DNA from: VMGX01 sp038065915
Lineage (GTDB): Bacteria > Patescibacteriota > Minisyncoccia > Phycocordibacterales > 21-14-all-36-13
Direction: 5' to 3'
Length of the DNA stretch: 49,153 bases
Assembly: GCA_038065915.1 (NCBI GenBank)
Contig: JBBTPZ010000025.1
Coordinates: 1 to 49,153 of the forward strand
Part shown: positions 23,818 through 31,626 of the stretch, one piece after another
How positions within the stretch are numbered: position 1 is the first letter of the stretch
Layout: every line of letters starts with the position of its first letter
Translations under genes and position numbers: made by a program
Notes under the pieces: generated by a model
Seen by the model: only the letters and a program-made list of their open reading frames with translations
The model's database searches: none
What the model was told of the DNA's origin: nothing

Positions 23818-25164
23818 ATGAATACCAAACAGCTTTGGGAAAATGTTTTGACAGAAATAGAGCTTGGTGTATCTAAGGCCTCTTTTAATACATGGTTCAA
23901 AGATACCCATATTATAAAAGAGGATGGTGGTGTAATTTTTATTGGTGTACCAAATGAGTTTGTAAGGTCGTGGCTTTCGGAAAAATATCACAAAACCATT
24001 TTAAAATCACTCAGAGATATTGTTCAAACAGTCAGGTCTATTGAATATGTTGTTACAAAAGATAAAACAAACAAAAAAGAAAGTTCCGGACAGAATATAG
24101 TAAATATAGAGACCGGAAATAAACTGCCTTTGAACAATTTATATATAAACAAAGAGGACAATCTAAACCCAAGATATACATTTGAGTCATTCGTTGTTGG
24201 TCCTTTTAATGAGCTGGCATATGCAGCGGCTCAGGCGGTAATAAAAAACCCGGGAACTGTATATAATCCTCTTTTTTTATATGGAAAAACTGGACACGGA
24301 AAAACTCATTTGATACAGGCGGTCGGAAATGAAATAAAAAAAAATAGGCCCAATTCAAAGGTATTCTATTTAACGTCAGAAAAATTTGTCGTAGATTATT
24401 TAAACTCTGTACAAAACAATAAAGCCAACGCTTTCAAAGAAAAATACAGAAAATATGATGTTTTAATAATGGACGATATACAGTTCCTTTCAAACAAAGA
24501 AAAAACTCAGGAAGAATTATTTCACCTATTTAACACTTTGTATGAAAATAACAAACAAATAGTGTTTTCGTCTGATATGCACCCAAATTATCTTACAAAC
24601 ATGGAAGATAGATTGAAATCCAGATTCAACGCCGGAATGATTGTTGATATTCCAGCACCAGACCACGAATCAAGAGTAGCTATTTTAAAAACAAAAATAG
24701 CACAAGAAAATTTTTATTTGAATGATGAAACAATAGATTTTTTAGCTTCTTCAATGGACACAAATATAAGAGAGCTTGAAGGTGCTTTGAATACAATAAT
24801 ATGTCATTCAAGAATTAAAGAAAAAGAACCCACAATATCAGAAATAAAAAATTTAATAAAAAACAATATCAGGTCAAAAAGAATTGTTCCAATAAAAGAC
24901 ATTGTTAAAATAATAACTGATTTTTATAATATAGACGAAGCAGCTATATATGAAAAAACTAGAAAAAAGGATGTGGTAAAACCGAGACAAATAATAATGT
25001 ATATACTTAGAGAGGATTTTAGTATTCCATATCCAACAATTGGGCAAAAACTCGGTGGAAGAGACCACACAACTGTAATTCATTCATATGAAAAAATAAA
25101 AAGAGATTTAAAAACGGATAGTTTTCTTTCGCAAGAAATTAGTCAAATAAGGTCAATGATATAA
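23818..25164 (+). CDS. dnaA: Chromosomal replication initiator DnaA
   Basis: A 448-residue protein with all four domains. The N-terminal helicase-interaction domain is LWENVLTEIELGVSKASFNT. A short linker comes next. The AAA+ domain carries Walker A YGKTGHGKTHLIQAVGNE and Walker B LIMDDIQFLSNKEKTQEE. The C-terminal DNA-binding domain has the signature GGRDHTTVIHSYEKI. DnaA-ATP opens the origin. Position next to rpmH and dnaN marks the origin region. Confidence 0.98.
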   Translation: MNTKQLWENVLTEIELGVSKASFNTWFKDTHIIKEDGGVIFIGVPNEFVRSWLSEKYHKTILKSLRDIVQTVRSIEYVVTKDKTNKKESSGQNIVNIETGNKLPLNNLYINKEDNLNPRYTFESFVVGPFNELAYAAAQAVIKNPGTVYNPLFLYGKTGHGKTHLIQAVGNEIKKNRPNSKVFYLTSEKFVVDYLNSVQNNKANAFKEKYRKYDVLIMDDIQFLSNKEKTQEELFHLFNTLYENNKQIVFSSDMHPNYLTNMEDRLKSRFNAGMIVDIPAPDHESRVAILKTKIAQENFYLNDETIDFLASSMDTNIRELEGALNTIICHSRIKEKEPTISEIKNLIKNNIRSKRIVPIKDIVKIITDFYNIDEAAIYEKTRKKDVVKPRQIIMYILREDFSIPYPTIGQKLGGRDHTTVIHSYEKIKRDLKTDSFLSQEISQIRSMI

Positions 25165-25545
25165 AATTAATGTTAATAAAGTAGAGGATAAGTATGTGAA
25201 TATGTTGTAAATAAATATTTAATAAGATGTTTATAAAAAATAATAAATATAAAAAACATAAAAAACAAACACCAAATACAAATACTTATGAACAAATTAT
25301 CAATATTAAAAATCTTTTTAAACGTTTATATAACACCATTTTTTAAGGTTTTTAACATAAACACATAGATAATAATAAAAATATATTTAATAATATAAAT
25401 AGTTAACAAATAATAAAATGAATTCCATTAGAAATAAAAACGGAACAATATAAAAAAATATAAAACAAAGTTGGTCAATAAATTAATAATAATTAAATAA
25501 TTATAAATTGAAAAACCTATTTAAAATTTTTCAATTTCTAACAGG
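25165..25545. other. dnaA-dnaN intergenic region, extremely A+T-rich
   Basis: These 381 bp are almost only A and T, as in a DNA-unwinding element. One DnaA-box-like site, TTATGAACA, lies at 25286-25294. No coding signal was found. The last part (25419-25548) is related to the tyrS leader: ATGAATTCCATTAGAAATAA at its start and TTTCTAACAGGATGAAAA at its end. Confidence 0.5.
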
Positions 25546-26643
25546 ATGAAAATAGAATGTATAAAAAATAAACTTGAGGAGGCAATATCAAAGACAGAAA
25601 AAATAACGGGAAAGAACTTAACTCTACCAATACTAAAATGTATTCTTCTTATTGCAAAAGATAACATGTTAACAATAAGAGCAACTAATTTAGATTTAGG
25701 TGTGGAGATGTCAATTCCTGTAAAAATTAAAAAAGAAGGTGTTGTTGCTGTTCCGGCTGGAATTTTATATAGTTTTTTAACAAATTTATCTAATGAAAAA
25801 AATGTAAGTTTGGAAGCCAAAGAAAATAAATTAATTGTTTCAACAAGCCATACAGAGACCCAAATAAAAACATATCCATACGAAGAATTTCCGACAATTC
25901 CTGTTGTTTCAGATAAAAAATTTATAAATATAAACTCAAATGATTTAATTTTAGGATTAAAATCAGTTTGGTACAGCACATCGCCGTCAAGTATGAAACC
26001 TGAATTATCCAGTGTTTATATTTATTATGATAGTGGAAAAATAGTTTTTGTTGCAACAGATTCGTTTAGATTGGCAGAGAAAAAAATATCAAACAGAAAA
26101 ATAGAAGAGTTTGAATCAGTGCTTATACCTCATAAAAATGTTAGTGAAATTATAAGAATTTTTGAACCGACAAACGGAGACATAAAAATAAATTTTAGTG
26201 ACAATCAAATATCTTTTAGTTCAAACGGCACATATCTTACATCAAGAATTGTTGACGGAACATTCCCTGATTACAAACAAATAATACCAAAAGAACATTC
26301 TTCCGGAGCAATTTTACTTAAACAGGACACTATAAGCGCATTCAAGGTTTCAAATATTTTTTCTGACAAATTTAATCAAGTTACCGTTGAAATAAATAAA
26401 AAAGAAAAATATTTTCAAATAACAACAAAAAATCCGGATGTCGGGGAAAATGTATATAAAATTGATTCAGCTATAACAGGGGAGAGTTTAGAAATGAATT
26501 TTAATTATAAATACATAATTGATTGTTTTCAATCTGTGTTGACCGACAGTGTTTCGTTTGAAATGTCAAAAAATAAACCAATGGTGATAAAAGGGGTTGG
26601 AGACCCGTCTTTTCTTTATTTAGTAATGTCGATGAACCGTTAA
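25546..26643 (+). CDS. dnaN: DNA polymerase III sliding clamp (beta subunit)
   Basis: A 365-residue protein of normal length with three repeated clamp folds. Family features include the opening NKLEEAISKTEKITGKNLTL, ATNLDLGVEMSIPVKIKKEG, VATDSFRLAEKKI and the C-terminal YLVMSMNR. The dimer encircles DNA and tethers the replicative polymerase. Its ATG lies within AGGATGAAAATAG, the right arm of a possible leader helix. Confidence 0.97.
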   Translation: MKIECIKNKLEEAISKTEKITGKNLTLPILKCILLIAKDNMLTIRATNLDLGVEMSIPVKIKKEGVVAVPAGILYSFLTNLSNEKNVSLEAKENKLIVSTSHTETQIKTYPYEEFPTIPVVSDKKFININSNDLILGLKSVWYSTSPSSMKPELSSVYIYYDSGKIVFVATDSFRLAEKKISNRKIEEFESVLIPHKNVSEIIRIFEPTNGDIKINFSDNQISFSSNGTYLTSRIVDGTFPDYKQIIPKEHSSGAILLKQDTISAFKVSNIFSDKFNQVTVEINKKEKYFQITTKNPDVGENVYKIDSAITGESLEMNFNYKYIIDCFQSVLTDSVSFEMSKNKPMVIKGVGDPSFLYLVMSMNR

Positions 26644-26644
26644 A

Positions 26645-26689
26645 TGAAAAAGCAATCAAAATTGCTTTTTCATCCATAATTATTTTTTT
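26645..26689 (+). terminator. dnaN terminator with CCATAAT tail
   Basis: A perfect 12-bp stem with a 4-nt loop (TGAAAAAGCAAT / ATTGCTTTTTCA) is followed by TCCATAATTATTTTTTT. It belongs to the hairpin-plus-CCATAAT family in this window. Confidence 0.85.
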
Positions 26690-26713
26690 AAAAAGCCCCG
26701 ACGGGGCTTTTTT
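26690..26713. terminator. Bidirectional terminator between dnaN and the DciA-like gene
   Basis: AAAAAGCCCC-GA-CGGGGCTTTTTT: a G+C-rich stem with T-tracts on both strands. It serves the converging genes and overlaps the end of the minus-strand gene. Confidence 0.85.
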
Positions 26714-26972
26714 ATATGATATCTTTCGGTGTTTTTTTACCAAGAATTTCTTTCAAACCCTTCATTATCTCTGTTTTATTTACAAAAATTTTACTTTTCG
26801 TTGTAAAGTCAGAATTTATGTAAACCATTCCACGACTTATTTTAATGTTTTCTTTTTCTAATTTAATTCCAAAATTTGATGAAACAAAAATCAATGCATC
26901 TTTTATAATTCTGTCACTCGGAAGAATGTTTTTGTATTTTTCTAACAAGGTAGAAATATTTTTGAAATCCAT
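26712..26972 (-). CDS. DciA-like (DUF721) small protein
   Basis: An 86-residue protein. The pattern of a helical start, then a beta strand (KISRGMVYINSDFTTKSKIF) and a final helix (VNKTEIMKGLKEILGK) resembles the KH-like DUF721 domain of DciA. DciA loads the replicative helicase in many bacteria that lack DnaC. The position next to dnaN, convergent with it, supports a replication role. Similarity is by eye and weak, so the call is moderate. Confidence 0.55.
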   Translation of the reverse strand: MDFKNISTLLEKYKNILPSDRIIKDALIFVSSNFGIKLEKENIKISRGMVYINSDFTTKSKIFVNKTEIMKGLKEILGKKTPKDII

Positions 26973-27074
26973 AATTTTAAAATGTTAGTGATTAAATTTC
27001 TATAAAAACTAACGCACTTCTTTAAAAGCCAGAGCTTTTAAAGTTCAAAAGAGGATAAAAAAACTAACACGATT

Positions 27075-27157
27075 CTTCAAAAGCTCAAAATTTGAATAAA
27101 TCCAAGTACTTTTCTTAAAAACCTCTCCCAGAGGTTTTTAAGTTAGAGCTTTTGAAG
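27075..27157. repeat. Nested hairpin repeat, copy A
   Basis: Outer arms are CTTCAAAAGCTC (27075-27086) and GAGCTTTTGAAG (27146-27157). The inner perfect hairpin is CTTAAAAACCTC-TCCCA-GAGGTTTTTAAG (27114-27142). Between left arm and inner hairpin is the conserved AATTTGAATAAATCCAAG. It abuts the stop codon of the PBP gene. Confidence 0.9.
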
Positions 27158-29653
27158 TTAATTCAATCTTAGATTAATTGAGGACTCAACTTTGTTAAAT
27201 ACGGAATCATAACCGACAGCTTTCAACTCATTTGTATTCGTAATGTTGTTTATATCGTCCGGAATAAACGAGAAAGAAAAAGGTTTTTTGTTTGACGAAC
27301 CAACATAATAATTATTAATATAAAAATCAATTTTTGAAAGCTGATATGAACCACCGTCTTGTGTTACATCAATACTTACTCGTTCATTTTTATTGAACAC
27401 ATCCTTTCCCATATTTAATGTTATTTTAGGAAAATTTGATGGAATATGCACATTGTCTTTTTCTGTTGGTATGACCGACTCGTTTTCTTCTTTTATATTA
27501 TTTTCATCAACCCATTTTCTGATAGGATATTCCCACCTTAAGAACTGTGGGTCTGTCTGCGGGTTTTTTGGATTTTCTCCCAAAGGATTATTTTTATTAA
27601 TCCAATACAATATTGAATGTGTTTCTTTTACCACCCTCTCTTCTTTTGTTTGTTCCGGCGTGTATTCTGTTGCTAATTTACCAGATATTTTATCTATGAA
27701 ATATTGTTTATCACCCTGCCACACACCGCGCAACACAGGTTTTTTATTTAAATCAATACTGCTGACATTTTTTTTGAACGCCTCATTTGGTCTTGTTTGA
27801 AGAGCTTCTTTCATAAAAGCATTCCAAAGTGGAGCAACAATAAAACCAGCAACCTTTTTTTCCATTGGGGTATTGTCATTATTACCAACCCATGCGCCAA
27901 CGGAAATATTTGGAGTATAACCGATTATCCACGCGTCTTTATAATCATTTGTTGTTCCTGTTTTTACAGCGACCTCGTTTGTTGAAAAATATAAATATGA
28001 ATGATTTCCGAAAGCCGGTGCTCGGGCGCTCTCGTCAGACAGTATACTTGTTATATCTCTTGCAACCTCTTTGTTTAAAACAACATCTGGTTTTGGAATA
28101 TTTTCTTCCAACACATTTCCTTTACTATCTTTTATTTTGAGTATTCCGTTTATTGAATTTTTTACTCCATCATTTGCAAAAACAGAATAAGCCCCTGTCA
28201 TTTCAAGTAAAGAGACCTCTCCCCCTCCCAGAGCTAATGTTAATCCATATCGGGCCGCATTTTCTAAACTCATTATTCCCATATCTCTTGCAAGAGCAAT
28301 GGAGTCACTGATTCCACCCAGGTAGAGCACTTTTACTGCGGGGATATTTATTGATTGTGCAAGCGCATTACGCAAACTTATTGGCCCACGATATTTCTCA
28401 TCATAATTTATCGGCATATAGCAAACAGCTTCCGGATACAGTTGTTTCCCACTCAGGTCGCACTCTGTTGAAAACTCTGTTTGTAGGTCAAAAACAACTG
28501 TCTCAGGGGTATATCCTTTGTTGAATACATTGGCATAGACGAATGGTTTGAACGCAGACCCGGGCTGTCTGTGTGAAAGCGCAACATTAAAATTGCCGTC
28601 AATTTCTTTATCAAAATAATTACGAGAACCAACCATCACGAGCACTCCTCCTGTTTTTGGGTCCACAGCGACAAGCGATGCATTTTCCGCATTGAATTTT
28701 TCTGTGTTTTCTTTTGCAAATTTGTAAACAATTTCCTCAGCTTTTTCTTGCAGAGAATAATCCAACGTTGTTATTATTTTCATACCATTTTCTTCGATGG
28801 CCTTTATTCCATATTTGTTTTCTAAATATTCTTGAATCCAAAAAACAAAATGTGGCGCCTTGATTCCTTTTTCCTCTCTTTTTTTAAATTTTACAACTTC
28901 TTTCTTTGCGGAGACATATTCTTCTTTTGTTATGAAATTATTTTCCAACATTTTTTCAAGAACAAGATTTTTTCTGTTTTCTAATTTGTCCAGATTATTT
29001 CCATACGGAGAATAATATGTTGGGGCCTGTGGAAGCGCGGCTAAATAAGAGGCCTCAGCAAGTGTTATTTCATCAGAACTTTTTCCAAAAAAAGTATTAC
29101 TTGCTTCTTCTACTCCATAAATACTTCCGCCGTAAGGGGCTTCGTTTAAATAAAGTTCCAAAATAGAATCCTTGCTCATTACTTGTTCCAACCTAATTGC
29201 CAAAACCCACTCTTTTAATTTTCTTGTTATTGTTTTTTCCGATGTCAATAGAGAATTTTTAATAACCTGTTGCGTTATGGTTGAACCTCCTTGCCCGATG
29301 TTTAGAGAAATAATATTTGATAAAACGGCTCTTATTATAGAACTGAATTTAATACCCCCATGTTGGTAGAATTCGGTATCTTCTATCGCAACCGTTGCAT
29401 TCTTTATATATCTTGATATTGAATCAAAAGGCATTACTGTTCTTTTTTTATCTTTATTGATTTCAAAAAGTAAAATCTCACCGGTTTTGTCGTATATTTT
29501 TGTTGACTGAAGAATCTTTCTCTCTTCAAAAGAACGTAAGTCCGGGAGCTTGAATGTAGTTATCCAAAGGAAAAAAATACTAACAAAGAAAACAAATAAC
29601 ACAATTAATATTTTAATTGTTTTTGACGACATGCGTGCTTTGTTTTTTTTCAT
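27158..29653 (-). CDS. Class A penicillin-binding protein (bifunctional transglycosylase-transpeptidase)
   Basis: An 831-residue protein with an N-terminal membrane anchor (KTIKILIVLFVFFVSIFFLW). The glycosyltransferase family 51 domain has motifs VAIEDTEFYQHGG and GGSTITQQVIKN. The transpeptidase domain has SxxK in QPGSAFKPFVY, SxN in LAQSINIPAVK and KTG in AVKTGTTNDYKDAW. The C-terminal 120 residues form an extra beta-rich domain (ERVSIDVTQDGGSYQLSKID), similar to the Ig-like tails of some PBP1A/2D proteins. It polymerises and cross-links peptidoglycan outside the membrane. Intergenic repeat copy A follows the stop immediately. Confidence 0.96.
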   Translation of the reverse strand: MKKNKARMSSKTIKILIVLFVFFVSIFFLWITTFKLPDLRSFEERKILQSTKIYDKTGEILLFEINKDKKRTVMPFDSISRYIKNATVAIEDTEFYQHGGIKFSSIIRAVLSNIISLNIGQGGSTITQQVIKNSLLTSEKTITRKLKEWVLAIRLEQVMSKDSILELYLNEAPYGGSIYGVEEASNTFFGKSSDEITLAEASYLAALPQAPTYYSPYGNNLDKLENRKNLVLEKMLENNFITKEEYVSAKKEVVKFKKREEKGIKAPHFVFWIQEYLENKYGIKAIEENGMKIITTLDYSLQEKAEEIVYKFAKENTEKFNAENASLVAVDPKTGGVLVMVGSRNYFDKEIDGNFNVALSHRQPGSAFKPFVYANVFNKGYTPETVVFDLQTEFSTECDLSGKQLYPEAVCYMPINYDEKYRGPISLRNALAQSINIPAVKVLYLGGISDSIALARDMGIMSLENAARYGLTLALGGGEVSLLEMTGAYSVFANDGVKNSINGILKIKDSKGNVLEENIPKPDVVLNKEVARDITSILSDESARAPAFGNHSYLYFSTNEVAVKTGTTNDYKDAWIIGYTPNISVGAWVGNNDNTPMEKKVAGFIVAPLWNAFMKEALQTRPNEAFKKNVSSIDLNKKPVLRGVWQGDKQYFIDKISGKLATEYTPEQTKEERVVKETHSILYWINKNNPLGENPKNPQTDPQFLRWEYPIRKWVDENNIKEENESVIPTEKDNVHIPSNFPKITLNMGKDVFNKNERVSIDVTQDGGSYQLSKIDFYINNYYVGSSNKKPFSFSFIPDDINNITNTNELKAVGYDSVFNKVESSINLRLN

Positions 29654-29717
29654 ACCGACTTATTATATAGCAAAAAAACAAGACACGTTAGGTTAATTGT
29701 GATAAAGTATTTTATGA

Positions 29718-29838
29718 ATCCCGTTAGAGATAAAACAGAATAACGGGCAAAAAATAACAGAAAAACAACTCAAATCTAAAATATTATTGCCCGTTAGACG
29801 GTCTACGAGAGCACACTGCCCTCTGTCTCTAACGGGAT
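29718..29838 (+). promoter_or_regulatory. Structured leader upstream of tyrS
   Basis: Outer helix P1 pairs 29718-29730 (ATCCCGTTAGAGA) with 29826-29838 (TCTCTAACGGGAT), 13 bp perfect. Inner helix P2 pairs 29741-29750 (TAACGGGCAA) with 29787-29796 (TTGCCCGTTA), 10 bp perfect. A small AGAG/CTCT hairpin lies between P2 and the P1 right arm. CCCGTTA and TAACGGG each occur twice, so a second pairing pattern is possible. The right P1 arm covers the purine-rich stretch 12 nt before ATG 29850. No T-box consensus is present. Confidence 0.65.
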
Positions 29839-29849
29839 GAAAAACACAC

Positions 29850-31067
29850 ATGAAAATAGACACAGATAGCAAAAAAATAGACGAAATTTTAAACAGAGGA
29901 ACAATTGTAGAAATATTGCCAGACAAAGAAGAATTCAAGAAAAAACTCTTAAACGGGGAGAGAATGAGATTTTATATAGGATTTGATGCAACGGCACCGG
30001 TTCTTCATTTGAGCCATGCAAAAAATTTTATTTTAATGGAAAAATTTAGAAAACTTGGTCACGAAGTTATAATTTTGTTTGGTGATTTTACAGCAAGAAT
30101 AGGTGACCCATCCGGCCAGAGTTCTGCAAGAAAACAATTAACACGAGAAGAAGTTCTTGAAAATATAAAAAAATGGAAAGAAATGATAAGTCCACTCATG
30201 GATTTTAAGAACAAAGAAAATCCTCCTTTAATAAAGTATAACAGCGATTGGCTGGCAAAACTTACTTTTGAAGAAATAATAAACTTAGCCTCAAACATAA
30301 CAGTTCAACAAATTTTAGAAAGAGATATGTTTCAAAAAAGAATGAGCGAAGGCAAACCAGTTCATCTCCACGAGTTTTTGTATCCCCTTATGCAAGGGTA
30401 TGATTCAGTTGCAATGGATATTGACGTAGAAGTTTGTGGAACGGATCAGACATTTAACGCTCTTATTGGTAGAAATTTATTGAAAAAATTAAAAGGAAAA
30501 GAAAAATTTGTTGTTGCGATTACATTAATGGAAAATCCAAAAACGGGGGAATTAATGTCAAAAAGTAAAGGGAATGGCGTGTTTTTGGGTGGCTCACCCG
30601 AAGAAATGTTTGGACAAATAATGTCTCAACCAGATGAAATGATAAAAATTCTTTTTATAAACAATACATACATCCCGTCTGAAGAAATAAATAAATTTGA
30701 AGAAGAAATGGAAAAAGGAACAAACCCACGTGATATAAAAATTATTTTGGCTAAAGAAATTGTTAAGGTTCATTATGGGGAACAAAAAGCAAAAAAAGCG
30801 GAAGAATATTTTATAAATACATTTAGCAATAAAGAAATACCGGAAGACGTACAAATGGTTTATATATCCAAAGAGGAAAAATTATCGGAAACATTATTAA
30901 AAAATAATTTGGTCTCATCAATGTCCGATTTCAAAAGATTAATTGATTCTGGTTCTATAACAGATATGTCCAGTAATAAAAAGATAGAGGACTATAATTA
31001 TCTAATTACAGACACGGCCATTTTTAAAGTAGGGAAGCACAGATTTGTGAAAATAATTGTGAATTAA
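29850..31067 (+). CDS. tyrS: Tyrosyl-tRNA synthetase
   Basis: A 405-residue class I synthetase. The HIGH-type motif is HLSH in FDATAPVLHLSHAKNF. The KMSKS-type motif is LMSKSKGNGV. Tyr-site residues appear in YPLMQGYDSVAMDIDVEVCG and TDQTFN. A C-terminal S4-like RNA-binding domain ends the protein (SMSDFKRLIDSGSITDMSSN...KVGKHRFVKI). It charges tRNA-Tyr. HLSH in place of HIGH occurs in the TyrRS subgroup including TyrZ-like enzymes. The gene is preceded by a strongly structured leader. Confidence 0.96.
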   Translation: MKIDTDSKKIDEILNRGTIVEILPDKEEFKKKLLNGERMRFYIGFDATAPVLHLSHAKNFILMEKFRKLGHEVIILFGDFTARIGDPSGQSSARKQLTREEVLENIKKWKEMISPLMDFKNKENPPLIKYNSDWLAKLTFEEIINLASNITVQQILERDMFQKRMSEGKPVHLHEFLYPLMQGYDSVAMDIDVEVCGTDQTFNALIGRNLLKKLKGKEKFVVAITLMENPKTGELMSKSKGNGVFLGGSPEEMFGQIMSQPDEMIKILFINNTYIPSEEINKFEEEMEKGTNPRDIKIILAKEIVKVHYGEQKAKKAEEYFINTFSNKEIPEDVQMVYISKEEKLSETLLKNNLVSSMSDFKRLIDSGSITDMSSNKKIEDYNYLITDTAIFKVGKHRFVKIIVN

Positions 31068-31104
31068 AACTTTCTCACAAAAACACAGGACAAGAAAAAA
31101 ATCA

Positions 31105-31134
31105 AAACTCTCTAAATGAGAGTTTTGATTATAA
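31105..31134. terminator. Hairpin between tyrS and the minus-strand acidic-protein gene
   Basis: A perfect 12-bp stem with loop TAAAT (ATCAAAACTCTC / GAGAGTTTTGAT). On the minus strand it is followed by TTTTTTTC, so it is best as a terminator of the leftward gene; on the plus strand the tail is weak. Confidence 0.65.
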
Positions 31135-31185
31135 AAAACATTAGGGATTCAAATGCTCAAAATAGGATTGGAATCTGACACAATT

Positions 31186-31268
31186 CTTCAAAACCTCAAA
31201 ATTTGAATAAATCCAAGCACTTTTCTTAAAAACCTCTCCCAGAGGTTTTTAAGTTAGAGGTTTTGAAG
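31186..31268. repeat. Nested hairpin repeat, copy B
   Basis: Outer arms are CTTCAAAACCTC (31186-31197) and GAGGTTTTGAAG (31257-31268). The inner hairpin (31225-31253) is identical to copy A. The outer arms differ from copy A by a paired G:C to C:G change, so pairing is kept. Confidence 0.9.
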
Positions 31269-31283
31269 TAAGAACATTTGAAT

Positions 31284-31436
31284 TTAAAAATTATCAGTGT
31301 CATCAAACTCACTGACTTCGTCTTCATCATCTATAATTTCGTCATCATCAAGCTTTTCAACATCCTCTAAAGACGCATCCGTTTCTTCAAACGAATCTTC
31401 ACTTGTATCCAAATTATCTTTTTCTTCTTCGTACAT
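31284..31436 (-). CDS. Small, highly acidic protein
   Basis: A 50-residue frame read from the minus strand: MYEEEKDNLDTSEDSFEETD, ASLEDVEKLDDDEIIDDEDE and VSEFDDTDNF. About half of the residues are Asp or Glu. No family is recognised. Support: a start codon, a hairpin terminator on the same strand downstream, and a terminator closing the upstream ruvC unit. It could be a short intrinsically disordered protein, or a fortuitous frame; the extreme composition is the reason for caution. Confidence 0.5.
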   Translation of the reverse strand: MYEEEKDNLDTSEDSFEETDASLEDVEKLDDDEIIDDEDEVSEFDDTDNF

Positions 31437-31566
31437 GTTTTTTAAAATAAATTTTTTATTTTATAGCGACCTATTTAGCCATTTATTTAATCAACTAAAG
31501 ATGGTTTCTATATTTTTAACAGAAAAAAATATTTTTGCAAATAAACCATATAAATAGTGTGGATAA

Positions 31567-31603
31567 CCCAGCACCTATTTTTTTATAAAAAATAGGTGCT
31601 GGG
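31567..31603. terminator. Terminator downstream of ruvC
   Basis: A long stem, CCCAGCACCTATTTTTT pairing with AAAAAATAGGTGCTGGG around a short TAT loop, lies 23 bp after the ruvC stop on the minus strand. Confidence 0.7.
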
Positions 31604-31626
31604 CAAAACCACACCAGTTTGCAAGG

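Noticed and set aside
29700..29850. A T-box riboswitch before tyrS
   Set aside because: The conserved T-box sequence and a specifier loop could not be found, and no antiterminator-type T-tract is present before the gene.
31297..31557. A serine-rich plus-strand frame
   Set aside because: It is the antisense of the acidic minus-strand frame (GAA/GAT codons read backwards as TTC/ATC) and has no start-site support.
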